Source of the DNA: JAYREN01 sp963663375
GTDB lineage: Bacteria; Acidobacteriota; Holophagae; Holophagales; Holophagaceae
NCBI GenBank assembly: GCA_963663375.1
Contig: OY760195.1
Coordinates: 2,666,001-2,730,000 of the forward strand
DNA length: 64,000 bases
Direction: 5' to 3'
Positions 16,965 through 26,600 of this stretch are shown piece after piece (position 1 is the stretch's first letter; each line of letters starts with the position of its first letter). The notes beneath the pieces are model-generated. The model was not told the origin of the DNA. It was given only the letters and a program-made list of their open reading frames with translations, and ran no database searches. The translations under genes were made by a program, and so were the position numbers.

Positions 16965-17930
16965 TCAGCCCAAAGCCAGCATGCGCTCCAGGGGCTCCAG
17001 GGCGCGTTGGCGGAGCGTTTCGTCGAGGGTGATCTCCGGGCGGAGATCCCGCAGGCAGAGATACAGCTTCTCGATGGAGTTCAGCTTCATGTACGGGCAG
17101 AGCGAGCAGTTGCAGCCGCTGTCGGCGGGGATGGGGATTAGCTCGGCCTCGGGGCGCGTCCTGCGCATCTGATGGAGGATGCCAGCCTCGGTGCCCACGA
17201 TGAACTGACGCTCGGGGCGCTCCGCCACGTATTTCAGCAGGGCGGCGGTGCTGCCCACGAAATCCGCCATGCGGCTCACGGTGGCGTCGCACTCGGGATG
17301 GACGATGAGCTTCGCATCCGGATACTGGGCCTTCAGGATGGCCACGCGCTTGGCGGTGAACTGCTCGTGCACGATGCAGAAGCCCGGCCACAAAACCATG
17401 TCGCGGCCGGTCTGCTGCATCACCCACTTGCCCAGGTGGCGATCCGGGGCGAAGACGATCTTCCGGTCCCGGGGCAGGCTCTCCACCACCCGCACGGCGT
17501 TGGAACTGGTGCAGATGACCGTGGAGAGGGCCTTCACGCCCGCGGAGCAGTTGATGTAGCTCACCACTTCGTGATCGGGGTACTGCTTCAGCCACTCGCC
17601 GAAGGCCTCGGCGGGGCAGCGGTCCGCCAGGCTGCAGCCCGCGTCGAGATCGGGGATCACCACGGTCTTGGCGGGGCTCAGGATCTTGGCCGTTTCGGCC
17701 ATGAAGTGCACACCGCAGAACACGATCACATCCGCATCCGTCTTGGCGGCGGCCTGGCTGAGCTGCAGGCTGTCTCCCACGAAATCCGCCAGGTCCTGAA
17801 TCTCCGGTTCCTGGTAATAGTGGGCCAGGATCACGGCCTTGCGCTCGCGCCGAAGCCGCTGGATCTCCGCGAGGAGATCCAGCCGGGGATCGATGCTTTC
17901 CAGGTCGGGGATGTAGGGAGGCAGGCTCAT
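16965..17930 (-). CDS. nadA: Quinolinate synthase A
   Basis: NadA condenses iminoaspartate with dihydroxyacetone phosphate to quinolinate in de novo NAD synthesis. The 321-residue sequence shows the family blocks AVILAHYYQEPEIQDLADF, the first cluster Cys in VFCGVHFMAET, the second in WPGFCIVHEQF, and CNCSLCPYM near the C-terminus. Together these supply the three ligands of the oxygen-sensitive [4Fe-4S] cluster. The ATG at 17930 is preceded by only a short gap (23 bp) after the glnA stop, so the genes may be cotranscribed. No nadB or nadC is visible nearby. Confidence 0.97.
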   Translation of the reverse strand: MSLPPYIPDLESIDPRLDLLAEIQRLRRERKAVILAHYYQEPEIQDLADFVGDSLQLSQAAAKTDADVIVFCGVHFMAETAKILSPAKTVVIPDLDAGCSLADRCPAEAFGEWLKQYPDHEVVSYINCSAGVKALSTVICTSSNAVRVVESLPRDRKIVFAPDRHLGKWVMQQTGRDMVLWPGFCIVHEQFTAKRVAILKAQYPDAKLIVHPECDATVSRMADFVGSTAALLKYVAERPERQFIVGTEAGILHQMRRTRPEAELIPIPADSGCNCSLCPYMKLNSIEKLYLCLRDLRPEITLDETLRQRALEPLERMLALG

Positions 17931-17953
17931 GGAACCAGTCTAGATCAGTCGAC

Positions 17954-19438
17954 TCAACCGCAGTGGAGGTGGCGGTTCACCAGCTGGCGCAGGGAGTCGG
18001 CATTGCCGAAGAGCTTTTCGCTCATGTGCTTGTCGTCGAAGGCCTGGAGGTTCTTGGCGATGGAATCGATGAGGCCCGCGGGGAAGACGCCGTCGAGCTC
18101 GTAGCGTTCCCGCTCCCGCTTCAGGCACTCGGCCGCCTCAAAGCAGGAGGCGGGGAGCTGCTTGAGGCCCTCGACCTTGCTGGCATCGGCCTTGATGTAG
18201 AGCTGCTCGGCCACCTTGAGGGCCTCGGGATGTTCCAGTCCGTAGCGGGCGGCCACGGCCAGCCCCGCCAGGAGCAGGTGCACATTGGCGGAGCCATCGG
18301 GGCTGCGGATTTCCACGGTCTGGTTGTTCTCGAAGGTGCCCGTGCCCGTTTCGAGTGGGTTGGCGTCGCGCATCATCTTGTCGCCAACTCCCAGCCAGCC
18401 CAGGGGCACACGCACCAGCACCGAGCGGTTGCGGTCCCCCCAGCAGATGCTGGTGGGCGCCTCCTGGTGGGGCACCAGCCGGAGGAAGGAGGTGGGCACG
18501 GTGTTGCCGAAGGCCGTGAGGGATTCGGAGCACATGAGGTAGCCCGCGATCACCTTCTTCGCGACCTCGGTGAGGCCCTTCTCGTCGGCCATCACGTTCA
18601 CGCCGTCCTTCACCAGGCGGCTGTGGAAGTGCAGGCCGCTGCCTGCGTGGCCCACGATGATCTTGGGCGCGAAACTCACCTCCAGCCCGTGCTTGTAGGC
18701 CACTTCCCGCAGGGCCCACTTGGCCATCACGAGCTGATCGGCGGCCTCCTCGATGGGCACCGGCAGGAACTCGATCTCGTGCTGGACCATCTCCAGATCG
18801 CCCGCGATGATGTTGCCCACTTCGGCGTGGCCGTACTTGATGGTGCCGCCCATCTCGCTGATGACCTGCATGGCCTCGCGGCGCACCAAGCCCCACTTCG
18901 AGAAGGGATGAGACTCGTGGTAGCCCTTCTGCTCGACGATGGGGTAGATCCGATCCACCTCGGAGAAGAGGTAGTATTCCAGCTCGCCGAGGGCCTCCAG
19001 GGTGAAGCCCGTCTTGGCCTTCAGGGCCAGCTGGGCCTTGCGGAGGATGTATTCCGGGGCGCTCTCCAGGGGCTCGCCCAGGTTGTTGTAGAAGGAGCAG
19101 ATGAGGTCGAGGGTGGGCACTTCCGTGAAGGGATTCACGAAGGCCGTGCGGTACCGGGGCACCACGTAGAGATCGCTGGAATCCGCGGAGACGAAGGGGA
19201 AGAGACTCGAACCATCCACCCGCTCGCCCATGGACAGCACCTTGTCCAGGTGGGCGCGGCTGTTGATGACGAAGTTCAGTTTCTTCAAGCGTCCGTCGCC
19301 CGCCACATAACGGAAATTGAGCATCCGGATATCGTTCTGCTCGATGAACCGGATGATGTCCTGCTTGGTGAACTCGCTCGCGGGTTTGCCGAGGGCGCGC
19401 ACCAGCTTGTTGGGGTTGAGGGCGATCTTGTCACTCAT
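17954..19438 (-). CDS. glnA: Glutamine synthetase-family protein
   Basis: The 494-residue product has the GS beta-grasp N-domain and catalytic C-domain. Recognisable elements are the metal/glutamate-site block YGHAEVGN, HAGSGLHFHSRL (the counterpart of NGSGMHxHxS), the NRSVLVRVP arginine block and RSPDGSANVHLLLAGL. It would make glutamine from glutamate, ammonia and ATP. The conserved adenylylation-site Tyr context of enterobacterial GlnA is not obvious (the region reads LYIKADASKVEG), so regulation probably differs. The 297-bp region upstream (19439-19735), shared with the divergent FadL-like gene, should hold promoters of both. Apart from a short hairpin at 19610-19627 I see nothing distinct there. 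Confidence 0.9.
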   Translation of the reverse strand: MSDKIALNPNKLVRALGKPASEFTKQDIIRFIEQNDIRMLNFRYVAGDGRLKKLNFVINSRAHLDKVLSMGERVDGSSLFPFVSADSSDLYVVPRYRTAFVNPFTEVPTLDLICSFYNNLGEPLESAPEYILRKAQLALKAKTGFTLEALGELEYYLFSEVDRIYPIVEQKGYHESHPFSKWGLVRREAMQVISEMGGTIKYGHAEVGNIIAGDLEMVQHEIEFLPVPIEEAADQLVMAKWALREVAYKHGLEVSFAPKIIVGHAGSGLHFHSRLVKDGVNVMADEKGLTEVAKKVIAGYLMCSESLTAFGNTVPTSFLRLVPHQEAPTSICWGDRNRSVLVRVPLGWLGVGDKMMRDANPLETGTGTFENNQTVEIRSPDGSANVHLLLAGLAVAARYGLEHPEALKVAEQLYIKADASKVEGLKQLPASCFEAAECLKRERERYELDGVFPAGLIDSIAKNLQAFDDKHMSEKLFGNADSLRQLVNRHLHCG

Positions 19439-19735
19439 GGAGACTCCATCTGCAAGGGGAACATTCTGACAGAGCCCATCTCGCCCACGGGGGAGGTGTT
19501 CATTATGGTTTACAGATTGAAAAGGGAATTTTCTGGTTCAGCCCAGATCGAAGAAGTTGCCCTTGTCCATAGGCTGCGGGCTGGATCGCGACCTGCTTCT
19601 CCAGAACGACTCCCGGGGAGCCGGGAGAATAGCCCCTTGGTGGCCGGGGGCCCTTCGGCCATCCTGGGAGTTCGGTATTGAACCTGTGGGGCCCCCGAGT
19701 CATTTGGGAAGCGGACCCTTTCTGGAGGTTGGAGC

Positions 19736-21106
19736 ATGGCGCGTCTGCATCGATGGTTGGGAACCGGCTTGGCCAGTCTCCTGGCGGGGCTCTCGGCACC
19801 CTTGGCCGCCCAGAGTCTCTGGCTTCCCGCCTCCGACCCCGTGGGCATCGCCCGAGGCGGTGCGGGGGTGGCCTTTGGTCAGAGCCTGGAGGCCTCCACG
19901 CTCAATCCCGCGCTGCTGGTCACGCTCCGGGACAATGCCAGCGCCTACGTGGGGCTCGGCATGGACATGGCGTCCGCCCAGGCCACCCTCCAGTCCACCC
20001 AGAAAAGCCTCTTCACCTCGGAGCGGAACCGCCTGCTGACCTCTTTCGGCGCGGCGTGGAAGGCCAACGATCGACTCTCGCTGGGGCTGAAACTCGATCA
20101 GCCCTTCCTTCGCCATGCGGAGCTTTCCCCCGAAAGCACCATTCGTTTTCTCGGGCGCAGCATCGACCTCAAGACCCAGCGACTGGAGTTCCAGGCCGCC
20201 TGGGCCCTTCGCCCCGGGATCTCCTTCGGGGCGGGGTTGGGGGTCGCCCGCATCTCCTTCGACTCCTCGGTCAACCTGCGCACCCAGGTGCTCGACGATC
20301 CAACCCTGCCGCCTGGTCCTGGCAACATCGTGCGGGCCCTCGCCGAGGTTCGGGCCCAACAGTCGGGCAGCGCCACGGTGCCCTCCTTCTCCCTGGGGTT
20401 TCGCTGGGCCATCAATCCGCGTTGGACCCTGGCGGGCACCCACCAGGGCGCGTTGCGAGGCGACCTGAATCTGAGCGCCTCCATGGGACAGGATCGGCCG
20501 GTGTTCGTGGATCCGGGAGGCAATGGAATGCCACCCCAGGGGATCGAGGCCAAAGAGGCCGCGACCCTGGCTCAGCTGCAGTTCCATTCTGGCTCTGAGC
20601 GCATCGCGCTGCCTGGCAAGACCGTGCTTGGCGTGCGTCACCGCTTCAACCAGTTTCTCACCTGGGAATTCGACGTGAGACACATCCAGGGCGCAAGCCT
20701 GGAACTGCCCTCGTCTCCCGGCCTGGTGGGCCCCGGTGGATTGGCCTCCACCCAGGTGGAAGGCGGCTATCGCAGTGGGTTCGGTGCGAGCCTGATGGGC
20801 GAGGCCACCCTCGGGCGCGACTGGACCCTTCGCGCGGGCGCCAGCCTGGAACCGGCGCTCCAGGAGGATTCCCGAGTCAATCCCCTCATCTCCGGCTCCC
20901 GCTCGGCGGCCTTTTCCATCGGCGCCGGCTACCGGATCTGGGGCGGCGAACTGAATGCCGGCTTCCAGTTCCGCCAGAACCGGGATGTAGACAGCGCCTC
21001 GATGGAAGGCGCCTGGGATAGTGCGGGCTACCGGACCACGGGCACCAAGACGCGCGTTGAAGGCATGGGCCACCTCTGGTCCATCGGCTTCAAGCGGAGC
21101 TTCTGA
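19736..21106 (+). CDS. FadL/OmpP1/TodX-type outer-membrane transport protein
   Basis: This 456-residue protein has a signal peptide with cleavage near LAAQS (about residue 26). The mature start SLWLPASDPVGIARGGAGVA and the block SLEASTLNPALL resemble the FadL family, which moves hydrophobic compounds across the outer membrane. The rest is a series of amphipathic strands ending with the aromatic terminal strand SIGFKRSF, as needed for BAM-dependent insertion. The ribosome site GGAGG precedes the ATG. It is followed 6 bp later by rlmB, so the two are probably cotranscribed although functionally unrelated. The substrate is unknown. Confidence 0.85.
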   Translation: MARLHRWLGTGLASLLAGLSAPLAAQSLWLPASDPVGIARGGAGVAFGQSLEASTLNPALLVTLRDNASAYVGLGMDMASAQATLQSTQKSLFTSERNRLLTSFGAAWKANDRLSLGLKLDQPFLRHAELSPESTIRFLGRSIDLKTQRLEFQAAWALRPGISFGAGLGVARISFDSSVNLRTQVLDDPTLPPGPGNIVRALAEVRAQQSGSATVPSFSLGFRWAINPRWTLAGTHQGALRGDLNLSASMGQDRPVFVDPGGNGMPPQGIEAKEAATLAQLQFHSGSERIALPGKTVLGVRHRFNQFLTWEFDVRHIQGASLELPSSPGLVGPGGLASTQVEGGYRSGFGASLMGEATLGRDWTLRAGASLEPALQEDSRVNPLISGSRSAAFSIGAGYRIWGGELNAGFQFRQNRDVDSASMEGAWDSAGYRTTGTKTRVEGMGHLWSIGFKRSF

Positions 21107-21112
21107 GTCGCC

Positions 21113-21847
21113 ATGCGGTTCCTGGGCCCCCACGCATGCGAAGAGGCTTTAGCCCAGGGCGAATTGCAGGTGCTGCGAATCGCGCCTGCAGCCTGGGATC
21201 GTTCCGCCAAGCTTCGCACCGAGGCTCGGGCGGCGGGCGTTACGGTGCACCGAGAGCCCATGGAGGGGCTCGATCGGCGCGCCGAGGGACAGCGCCACCA
21301 GGGCGTTCTGGGGGAGGGCGGGGAGCTTCGCCTGGATTCCATGGAGCAGTTGCTGGAACGGGTGGTGGCCCGCGGGAATGACGCGCTGGTGCTGGCGCTG
21401 GATGGCGTGACCGACCCCCACAACTTCGGCGCGATCCTGCGTTCTGCCGCGGCGGCGGGGGTGGATGGGGTCATTTTCCCCGAGCGACGCAATGCCCAGG
21501 TGAACGAGACCGTAGTCCGCGCCAGTGCCGGGACCGCGAGTCGGGTCTCCCTGGTCCGGGTGGTGAATCTGGGGCGGGCCCTGGAGGAACTCAAGGAGGC
21601 CGGGGCCTGGATCTTCGGCCTGGCCGCTGGGCCCAAGAGCACGGATTACCTCTGCGAGCCCTTTGACCGCGCGACAGTGCTGGTGTTGGGCTCGGAGGGG
21701 GAGGGGATGCATCAGAAGATCGCGGAGAAGTGCGACGCCCTGCTGCGCATCGATATGCCCGGTGGCATCGAGAGTCTGAATGTCTCGGCTGCGGTCGCCG
21801 TCATGCTTTTCCGGGCCCTGGCAGTGCGGACCCAGGGAAGCCGCTGA
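21113..21847 (+). CDS. rlmB: SpoU/TrmH-family 23S rRNA 2'-O-methyltransferase
   Basis: The product is 244 residues with a short N-terminal substrate-binding domain and a SPOUT knot domain. The three SpoU motifs are visible: LDGVTDPHNFGAILRSAAAAGVD (motif 1), LGSEGEGM (motif 2) and PGGIESLNVSAAVAV (motif 3). It is most like RlmB, which methylates G2251 of 23S rRNA, though other TrmH relatives cannot be excluded. It starts with ATG six bases after the porin gene stop. The tRNA promoter region follows. Confidence 0.9.
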   Translation: MRFLGPHACEEALAQGELQVLRIAPAAWDRSAKLRTEARAAGVTVHREPMEGLDRRAEGQRHQGVLGEGGELRLDSMEQLLERVVARGNDALVLALDGVTDPHNFGAILRSAAAAGVDGVIFPERRNAQVNETVVRASAGTASRVSLVRVVNLGRALEELKEAGAWIFGLAAGPKSTDYLCEPFDRATVLVLGSEGEGMHQKIAEKCDALLRIDMPGGIESLNVSAAVAVMLFRALAVRTQGSR

Positions 21848-21857
21848 ATCTTTTCTG

Positions 21858-21886
21858 TTGTGATGGGTGGGTCTGCGTGATATCTT
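21858..21886 (+). promoter_or_regulatory. Candidate promoter of the tRNA-tuf operon
   Basis: TTGTGA at 21858-21863 and TATCTT at 21881-21886 are separated by 17 bases. They lie about 70 bp upstream of tRNA-Tyr, in the short gap after rlmB. The match to sigma-70 consensus is fair. This is the best candidate in the gap but is untested. Confidence 0.35.
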
Positions 21887-21957
21887 TCGGGTTCCCTATC
21901 AGGAAAGCTTTGCCCCGCAAAGCCGCCCGACCAAGGGATGTTGACAACTCAAGAAAT

Positions 21958-22044
21958 GCCGAGATGGCCGAGTGGTTAATGGCAGCAGACTGTAAATCTG
22001 CCACGCAACGCGTTACGGAGGTTCGAATCCTTCTCTCGGCACCA
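21958..22044 (+). tRNA. tRNA-Tyr (GTA)
   Basis: The acceptor GCCGAGA pairs with TCTCGGC, followed by discriminator A and an encoded CCA. The anticodon loop reads CTGTAAA, giving GTA. A long variable arm, typical of class II tRNA-Tyr, lies before the T arm (GGTTCGAATCC). It is the first of three closely spaced tRNA genes ahead of tuf. Confidence 0.95.
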
Positions 22045-22079
22045 CCTACCCAGACCTTTCGAGGAAGGCTGGTCTCAAG

Positions 22080-22155
<76 letters not shown>

Positions 22156-22165
22156 GAAGTTCAAT

Positions 22166-22240
22166 GCCCATATAGCTCAGTGGCAGAGCGCGTCCTTGGT
22201 AAGGACGAGGTCGCCGGTTCAATCCCGGCTGTGGGCTCCA
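22166..22240 (+). tRNA. tRNA-Thr (GGT)
   Basis: The acceptor GCCCATA pairs with TGTGGGC (one G-U), with discriminator T and encoded CCA. The anticodon loop TTGGTAA gives GGT. The T loop is GGTTCAATCCC. It ends 55 bp before the tuf start. Confidence 0.95.
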
Positions 22241-22295
22241 GCTTCTTTTCCGTCCCCCGCACGTTCATCCATACCACCCACCCCAGGAGGCAACA

Positions 22296-23495
<1,200 letters not shown>

Positions 23496-23508
23496 CAAGG
23501 ATTCCAAC

Positions 23509-23658
23509 ATGCGCGACATCATTCATTTGCAGTGCACCGAGTGCAAACGCAAGAACTACAGCACGACCAAGAACAAGAAGACCACCACGGGCAAGCTGGA
23601 GTTCAAGAAGTTCTGCCGTCACGATGGCAAACACACGCTGCACCGCGAAGCGAAGTGA
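23509..23658 (+). CDS. rpmG: 50S ribosomal protein L33 with a partial zinc site
   Basis: This 49-residue frame (MRDIIHLQCTECKRKNY...) lies 13 bp after tuf. It is unmistakably L33: basic, with the NYSTTKNKKTT core and the KHTLHREAK end. The first zinc pair, C9/C12, is present. In the second knuckle only C36 remains, and the position of the fourth Cys is Asp39 (FCRHDGKH), with His38 possibly substituting. This looks intermediate between zinc-binding and zinc-free L33 forms. Confidence 0.95.
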   Translation: MRDIIHLQCTECKRKNYSTTKNKKTTTGKLEFKKFCRHDGKHTLHREAK

Positions 23659-23669
23659 GTCGACTGTCC

Positions 23670-23693
23670 GGCGCCGCCCTCACGGGTGGCGCC
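23670..23693 (+). other. GC-rich hairpin between rpmG and tRNA-Trp
   Basis: GGCGCCGCCC pairs with GGGTGGCGCC (10 bp, one G-U) around a TCAC loop. It lies 12 bp after the rpmG stop, with no U-tract. It is likely an RNA processing or stabilising stem that separates the mRNA from tRNA-Trp, rather than a terminator. Confidence 0.5.
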
Positions 23694-23715
23694 AACGGTC
23701 TGACCTCTTGACAAA

Positions 23716-23791
23716 AGGGGAGTAGCTCAGCTGGTAGAGCAGCGGACTCCAAATCCGCAGGTCGCGGGTTCGAACCCTGTCTCCCCTGCCA
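23716..23791 (+). tRNA. tRNA-Trp (CCA)
   Basis: The acceptor AGGGGAG pairs with CTCCCCT, with discriminator G and encoded CCA. The anticodon loop CTCCAAA gives CCA. The T arm is GGGTTCGAACCC. Its location between rpmG and secE is the standard order. Confidence 0.95.
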
Positions 23792-23799
23792 CTTCGTTT

Positions 23800-23829
23800 C
23801 GGCCCCGGCTTTCGCGCTGGGGCCGGTTT
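23800..23829 (+). terminator. Weak terminator-like hairpin after tRNA-Trp
   Basis: CGGCCCC (23800-23806) pairs with GGGGCCG (23819-23825), followed by the short T-rich GTTTATT. It lies 9 bp downstream of tRNA-Trp and 30 bp before secE. It could be a partial terminator or a tRNA 3'-processing stem. Confidence 0.4.
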
Positions 23830-23860
23830 ATTGAAAGTACGCCCGCCGAGGGGGTAGATC

Positions 23861-24052
23861 TTGATCAGTGCCATCAAGCAACAGACAAAGGACCTCTTCG
23901 CGGAACTCGATCGCGTGGACTGGCCCACTAAGGAAAAGGTGATGAGCTCGACCTGGGCCGTCATCGTGGTTTCGGTATTCGTGGGCGCATTCCTGTACGG
24001 CGCGGACCGGCTCATTTCCTGGGGGATGACCTTCATCCTCCCGCACCACTAG
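23861..24052 (+). CDS. secE: Preprotein translocase subunit SecE
   Basis: SecE is the 63-residue single-span subunit of the SecYEG channel. The cytoplasmic amphipathic helix (LFAELDRVDWPTKEKVM) with the conserved WP is followed by one membrane helix (AVIVVSVFVGAFLYGADRLI). The start codon is TTG at 23861, with a GAGGGGG site 6-13 bases upstream; no ATG is available before the conserved part. It lies 14 bp before nusG, the universal pairing. Confidence 0.96.
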   Translation: MISAIKQQTKDLFAELDRVDWPTKEKVMSSTWAVIVVSVFVGAFLYGADRLISWGMTFILPHH

Positions 24053-24066
24053 GCCTGGAGGACGCC

Positions 24067-24702
24067 ATGACCGATCTTATCGGCACCCAGCAGGCCTCGA
24101 CTCCGGTTGAGACCTCACCCGAACATAAGCTGGCCTGGTTCATCATCCACACCTACTCGGGCTACGAGGCCAAGGTGATGGAGAGCCTGCGTCAGCGCAT
24201 CAAGATGGAAGCCCGGGACGAATCCTTCGGCGATATCCAGATCCCCGAAGAGACCTATGAAGAAATGAAGGTCGATGCCAAGAGTGGGAAGAAGGAGCGT
24301 GTTCTCAAGAAGCGCAAGTCCTTCCCCGGCTACCTTCTGGTCCAGATCGCCGTCGCCAAGAAGGGCTCCAGTTTCGAAATGGAGGACGCCGACTGGCACC
24401 TGGTGCGCAACACGCCCAAGGTGACGAGTTTCGTCGGTGCCAACAAGAAGCGGCCCACGCCGCTTACGGACGACGAAGTCCGCCAGATCATGAACCACAC
24501 CGAGGAAACCCAGGAGCGGCCCAAGCCCAAGTTCCACTTTGAAAAGGGCGACAAGGTGCGTATCATAGACGGCCCCTTCGCCAATTTCGAAGGGGATGTC
24601 GACGAGATCCACGAGGAGCGCTCCACCATCAAGGTGATGGTTACCGTTTTTGGTCGCAGCACCCCCGTCGAGCTCGACTTCATCCAGGTTGAAAAGCGCT
24701 AG
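24067..24702 (+). CDS. nusG: Transcription termination/antitermination protein NusG
   Basis: The 211-residue product has an NGN domain starting WFIIHTYSGYEAKV and a C-terminal KOW domain (FEKGDKVRIIDGPFANFEGDVDEI). It contains the conserved GYLLVQ and NTPKVTSFVG blocks. NusG binds RNA polymerase and links it to Rho, NusE or the ribosome. The region between the first helix and FPGYLLV is somewhat long and charged (SGKKERVLKKRKS), a modest insertion seen in many non-enteric forms. The 119-bp gap to rplK probably holds an r-protein leader, but no specific binding site could be assigned. Confidence 0.98.
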   Translation: MTDLIGTQQASTPVETSPEHKLAWFIIHTYSGYEAKVMESLRQRIKMEARDESFGDIQIPEETYEEMKVDAKSGKKERVLKKRKSFPGYLLVQIAVAKKGSSFEMEDADWHLVRNTPKVTSFVGANKKRPTPLTDDEVRQIMNHTEETQERPKPKFHFEKGDKVRIIDGPFANFEGDVDEIHEERSTIKVMVTVFGRSTPVELDFIQVEKR

Positions 24703-24821
24703 GGCGCCTTTCAAAAGAGAATAAAGCAAAGAAACCAGGCCTGCGGTAATCCTGCCGCGCGCCCACCAAGGCAGCAGTCGCCGGCATTCGCCGGAATCCG
24801 CTGCGGGAAAGGAAAGAAGAC

Positions 24822-25253
24822 ATGGCCAAGAAGGTTACTGGATACATCAAGCTGCAGCTCCCCGCTGGCGAGGCCACCCCGGCTCCTCCCGTGGGCCCGG
24901 CCCTGGGTCAGCACGGCGTGAACATCATGGAATTCGTGAAGCAGTTCAACGCGAAGTCCGTGGGTGCCGTGGAGAAGGGCACCATCGTGCCCGTGGTGAT
25001 CACCGTCTTCGGTGACCGCAGCTTTAGCTTCATCCTGAAGACGCCCCCAGCCGCAGTGCTGATCAAGAAGAAGATCGGCCTCGACAAGGGCAGCGCGACT
25101 CCCAACAAGCAGAAGGTGGGCAAGCTCACCAAGACTCAGCTCGAGGAGATCGCCAAGGTCAAGATGCCCGATCTGAACGCGGGCAGCCTCGAGTCCGCCA
25201 TGCGTTCCATCGCGGGCTCGGCGCGCTCTATGGGCGTCGAGATCGTCGACTAG
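24822..25253 (+). CDS. rplK: 50S ribosomal protein L11
   Basis: The 143-residue product begins MAKKVTGYIKLQLPAGEATPAPPVGPALGQHGVNI, the diagnostic L11 N-domain. The RNA-binding C-domain ends GSARSMGVEIVD. L11 forms the GTPase-associated centre with L10/L12 on 23S rRNA. A GGAAAG site precedes the ATG. It is followed by rplA after 88 bp. Confidence 0.98.
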   Translation: MAKKVTGYIKLQLPAGEATPAPPVGPALGQHGVNIMEFVKQFNAKSVGAVEKGTIVPVVITVFGDRSFSFILKTPPAAVLIKKKIGLDKGSATPNKQKVGKLTKTQLEEIAKVKMPDLNAGSLESAMRSIAGSARSMGVEIVD

Positions 25254-25341
25254 ATTCCTGCTTTTCAGCGGAGCGCCGCAGCGTGCGGGGCTCCCGGCAA
25301 CCGCGACCGTCATCGCGGGAGATCTTCCAATAGGAGATTTT

Positions 25342-26034
25342 ATGGCAAAACCTGGCAAGAAGTACCGGGCCGCCGCCTCCAAGATCGAAGATCGCCCTTA
25401 TGAGCTCAATGAGGCGCTCACCGTCATCAAGGACCTGGCCTATGCCAAGTTCGACGAAACGGTGGAAGTCCACATGAGGCTCGGCGTCGACCCCCGCCAC
25501 GCGGACCAGATGGTTCGCGGCACCATTGTTTTGCCCCACGGAACGGGCAAGACCATGCGGGTGGCTGTCATCGCCGGTGGCGAAAAGATCAAAGAGGCGG
25601 AGGCCGCCGGTGCGGAGATCGTCGGTGGCGACGATCTCGTCGAGCGCATCGCTGGCGGTTTCCTGGAGTTCGACGCCCTCGTGGCGACGCCCGACATGAT
25701 GAAGGGCGTCGGTCGCCTCGGCAAGGTGCTCGGTCCCCGAGGCCTCATGCCGAACCCCAAGACCGGAACCGTGACCTTCGACGTGGCCAAGGCCATCAAG
25801 GAGATCAAGGCCGGTAAGGTGGAATACCGCGTCGACAAGACCGGCATCATTCATGCTGGCGTGGGCAAGCTGTCCTTCGGGGTCGAGAAGCTGGTGGAAA
25901 ACGCCCATGCGCTCATCGACGCCGTGCAAAAGGCCAAGCCGTCCGCGGCCAAGGGCAAGTACGTCAAGGCCATTCACATGGCCTCGACCATGGGCCCCAG
26001 CGTGACCGTGTCCACCAGTATTGTTGAGAAGTGA
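25342..26034 (+). CDS. rplA: 50S ribosomal protein L1
   Basis: L1 forms the mobile stalk at the E site. The 230-residue product carries the L1 signature KVLGPRGLMPNPKTGTV and the expected two-domain layout. The ribosome site TAGGAG precedes the ATG. In many bacteria L1 represses the rplKA mRNA by binding its leader; no certain mimic was identified in the upstream gap here. The rplJ start follows 8 bp after its stop. Confidence 0.98.
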   Translation: MAKPGKKYRAAASKIEDRPYELNEALTVIKDLAYAKFDETVEVHMRLGVDPRHADQMVRGTIVLPHGTGKTMRVAVIAGGEKIKEAEAAGAEIVGGDDLVERIAGGFLEFDALVATPDMMKGVGRLGKVLGPRGLMPNPKTGTVTFDVAKAIKEIKAGKVEYRVDKTGIIHAGVGKLSFGVEKLVENAHALIDAVQKAKPSAAKGKYVKAIHMASTMGPSVTVSTSIVEK

Positions 26035-26042
26035 GGCGGAGC

Positions 26043-26534
26043 ATGGAACGCGAACAGAAGCATCAAGAAGTCACCCTCCTCAAGGGGACGTTCACCTCTG
26101 CCAAGTCTGCCGTGGTGCTGGGCTTCAAGGGCCTCACCGTGGTCAAGGACACCGCCTTCCGCAAGAGCATCCGCGAGAGCAGGGCGCATTACCGAGTGTC
26201 CAAGAACACTCTGCTGCGCCTGGCCGTCAAGGAGACTCCCTTCGAGGTGCTCACCCAGCACTTCAAGGGTTCCACGGCCGTGGCCACCAGCGAAGGCGAT
26301 ATTGTTGCCCTCGCCAAGGCCGTCAACACCTTCCTGAAGGATAATCCGGCCGCCAGCTTCAAGGGCGCCATCCTAGACGGCAAGGCTGTATCGGTTCAGG
26401 AGTTCCAGGCCATCGCCGAGCTCCCCAGCCGCGACGTGCTCATCAGCAAGCTGCTCTACCTCATGCAGTACCCTGTCTCCGGTCTGGCCATCGCTTTGGA
26501 TCAGATCCGGCAGCAGAAGGAAGGCGCGGCGTAG
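26043..26534 (+). CDS. rplJ: 50S ribosomal protein L10
   Basis: L10 is the base of the L12 stalk. The start is taken at the ATG at 26043 (MEREQKHQEV), preceded by GAGG; an in-frame GTG at 26031 overlaps rplA but lacks a site. The 163-residue product contains the rRNA-binding N-domain (RKSIRESRAHYRVSKNTLLRLA) and the C-terminal helix for L12 dimers. It is short on the C-terminal side, consistent with a small number of L12 dimers. Confidence 0.97.
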   Translation: MEREQKHQEVTLLKGTFTSAKSAVVLGFKGLTVVKDTAFRKSIRESRAHYRVSKNTLLRLAVKETPFEVLTQHFKGSTAVATSEGDIVALAKAVNTFLKDNPAASFKGAILDGKAVSVQEFQAIAELPSRDVLISKLLYLMQYPVSGLAIALDQIRQQKEGAA

Positions 26535-26600
26535 CGAAGCGTTGCTTGGCTACAGCTGCCTCACCTCAACCCCGAATCTCAATTCCGAGAGGAGTATCCC

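Noticed and set aside
17963..19681. Plus-strand frame opposite glnA
   Set aside because: It is antisense to a clear glutamine synthetase, with His/Leu/Gly-rich composition from G+C bias.
21941..21946. Perfect TTGACA just upstream of tRNA-Tyr
   Set aside because: The tRNA begins only 11 bases later, so no -10 can follow at the right distance; the pair at 21858-21886 is a better candidate.
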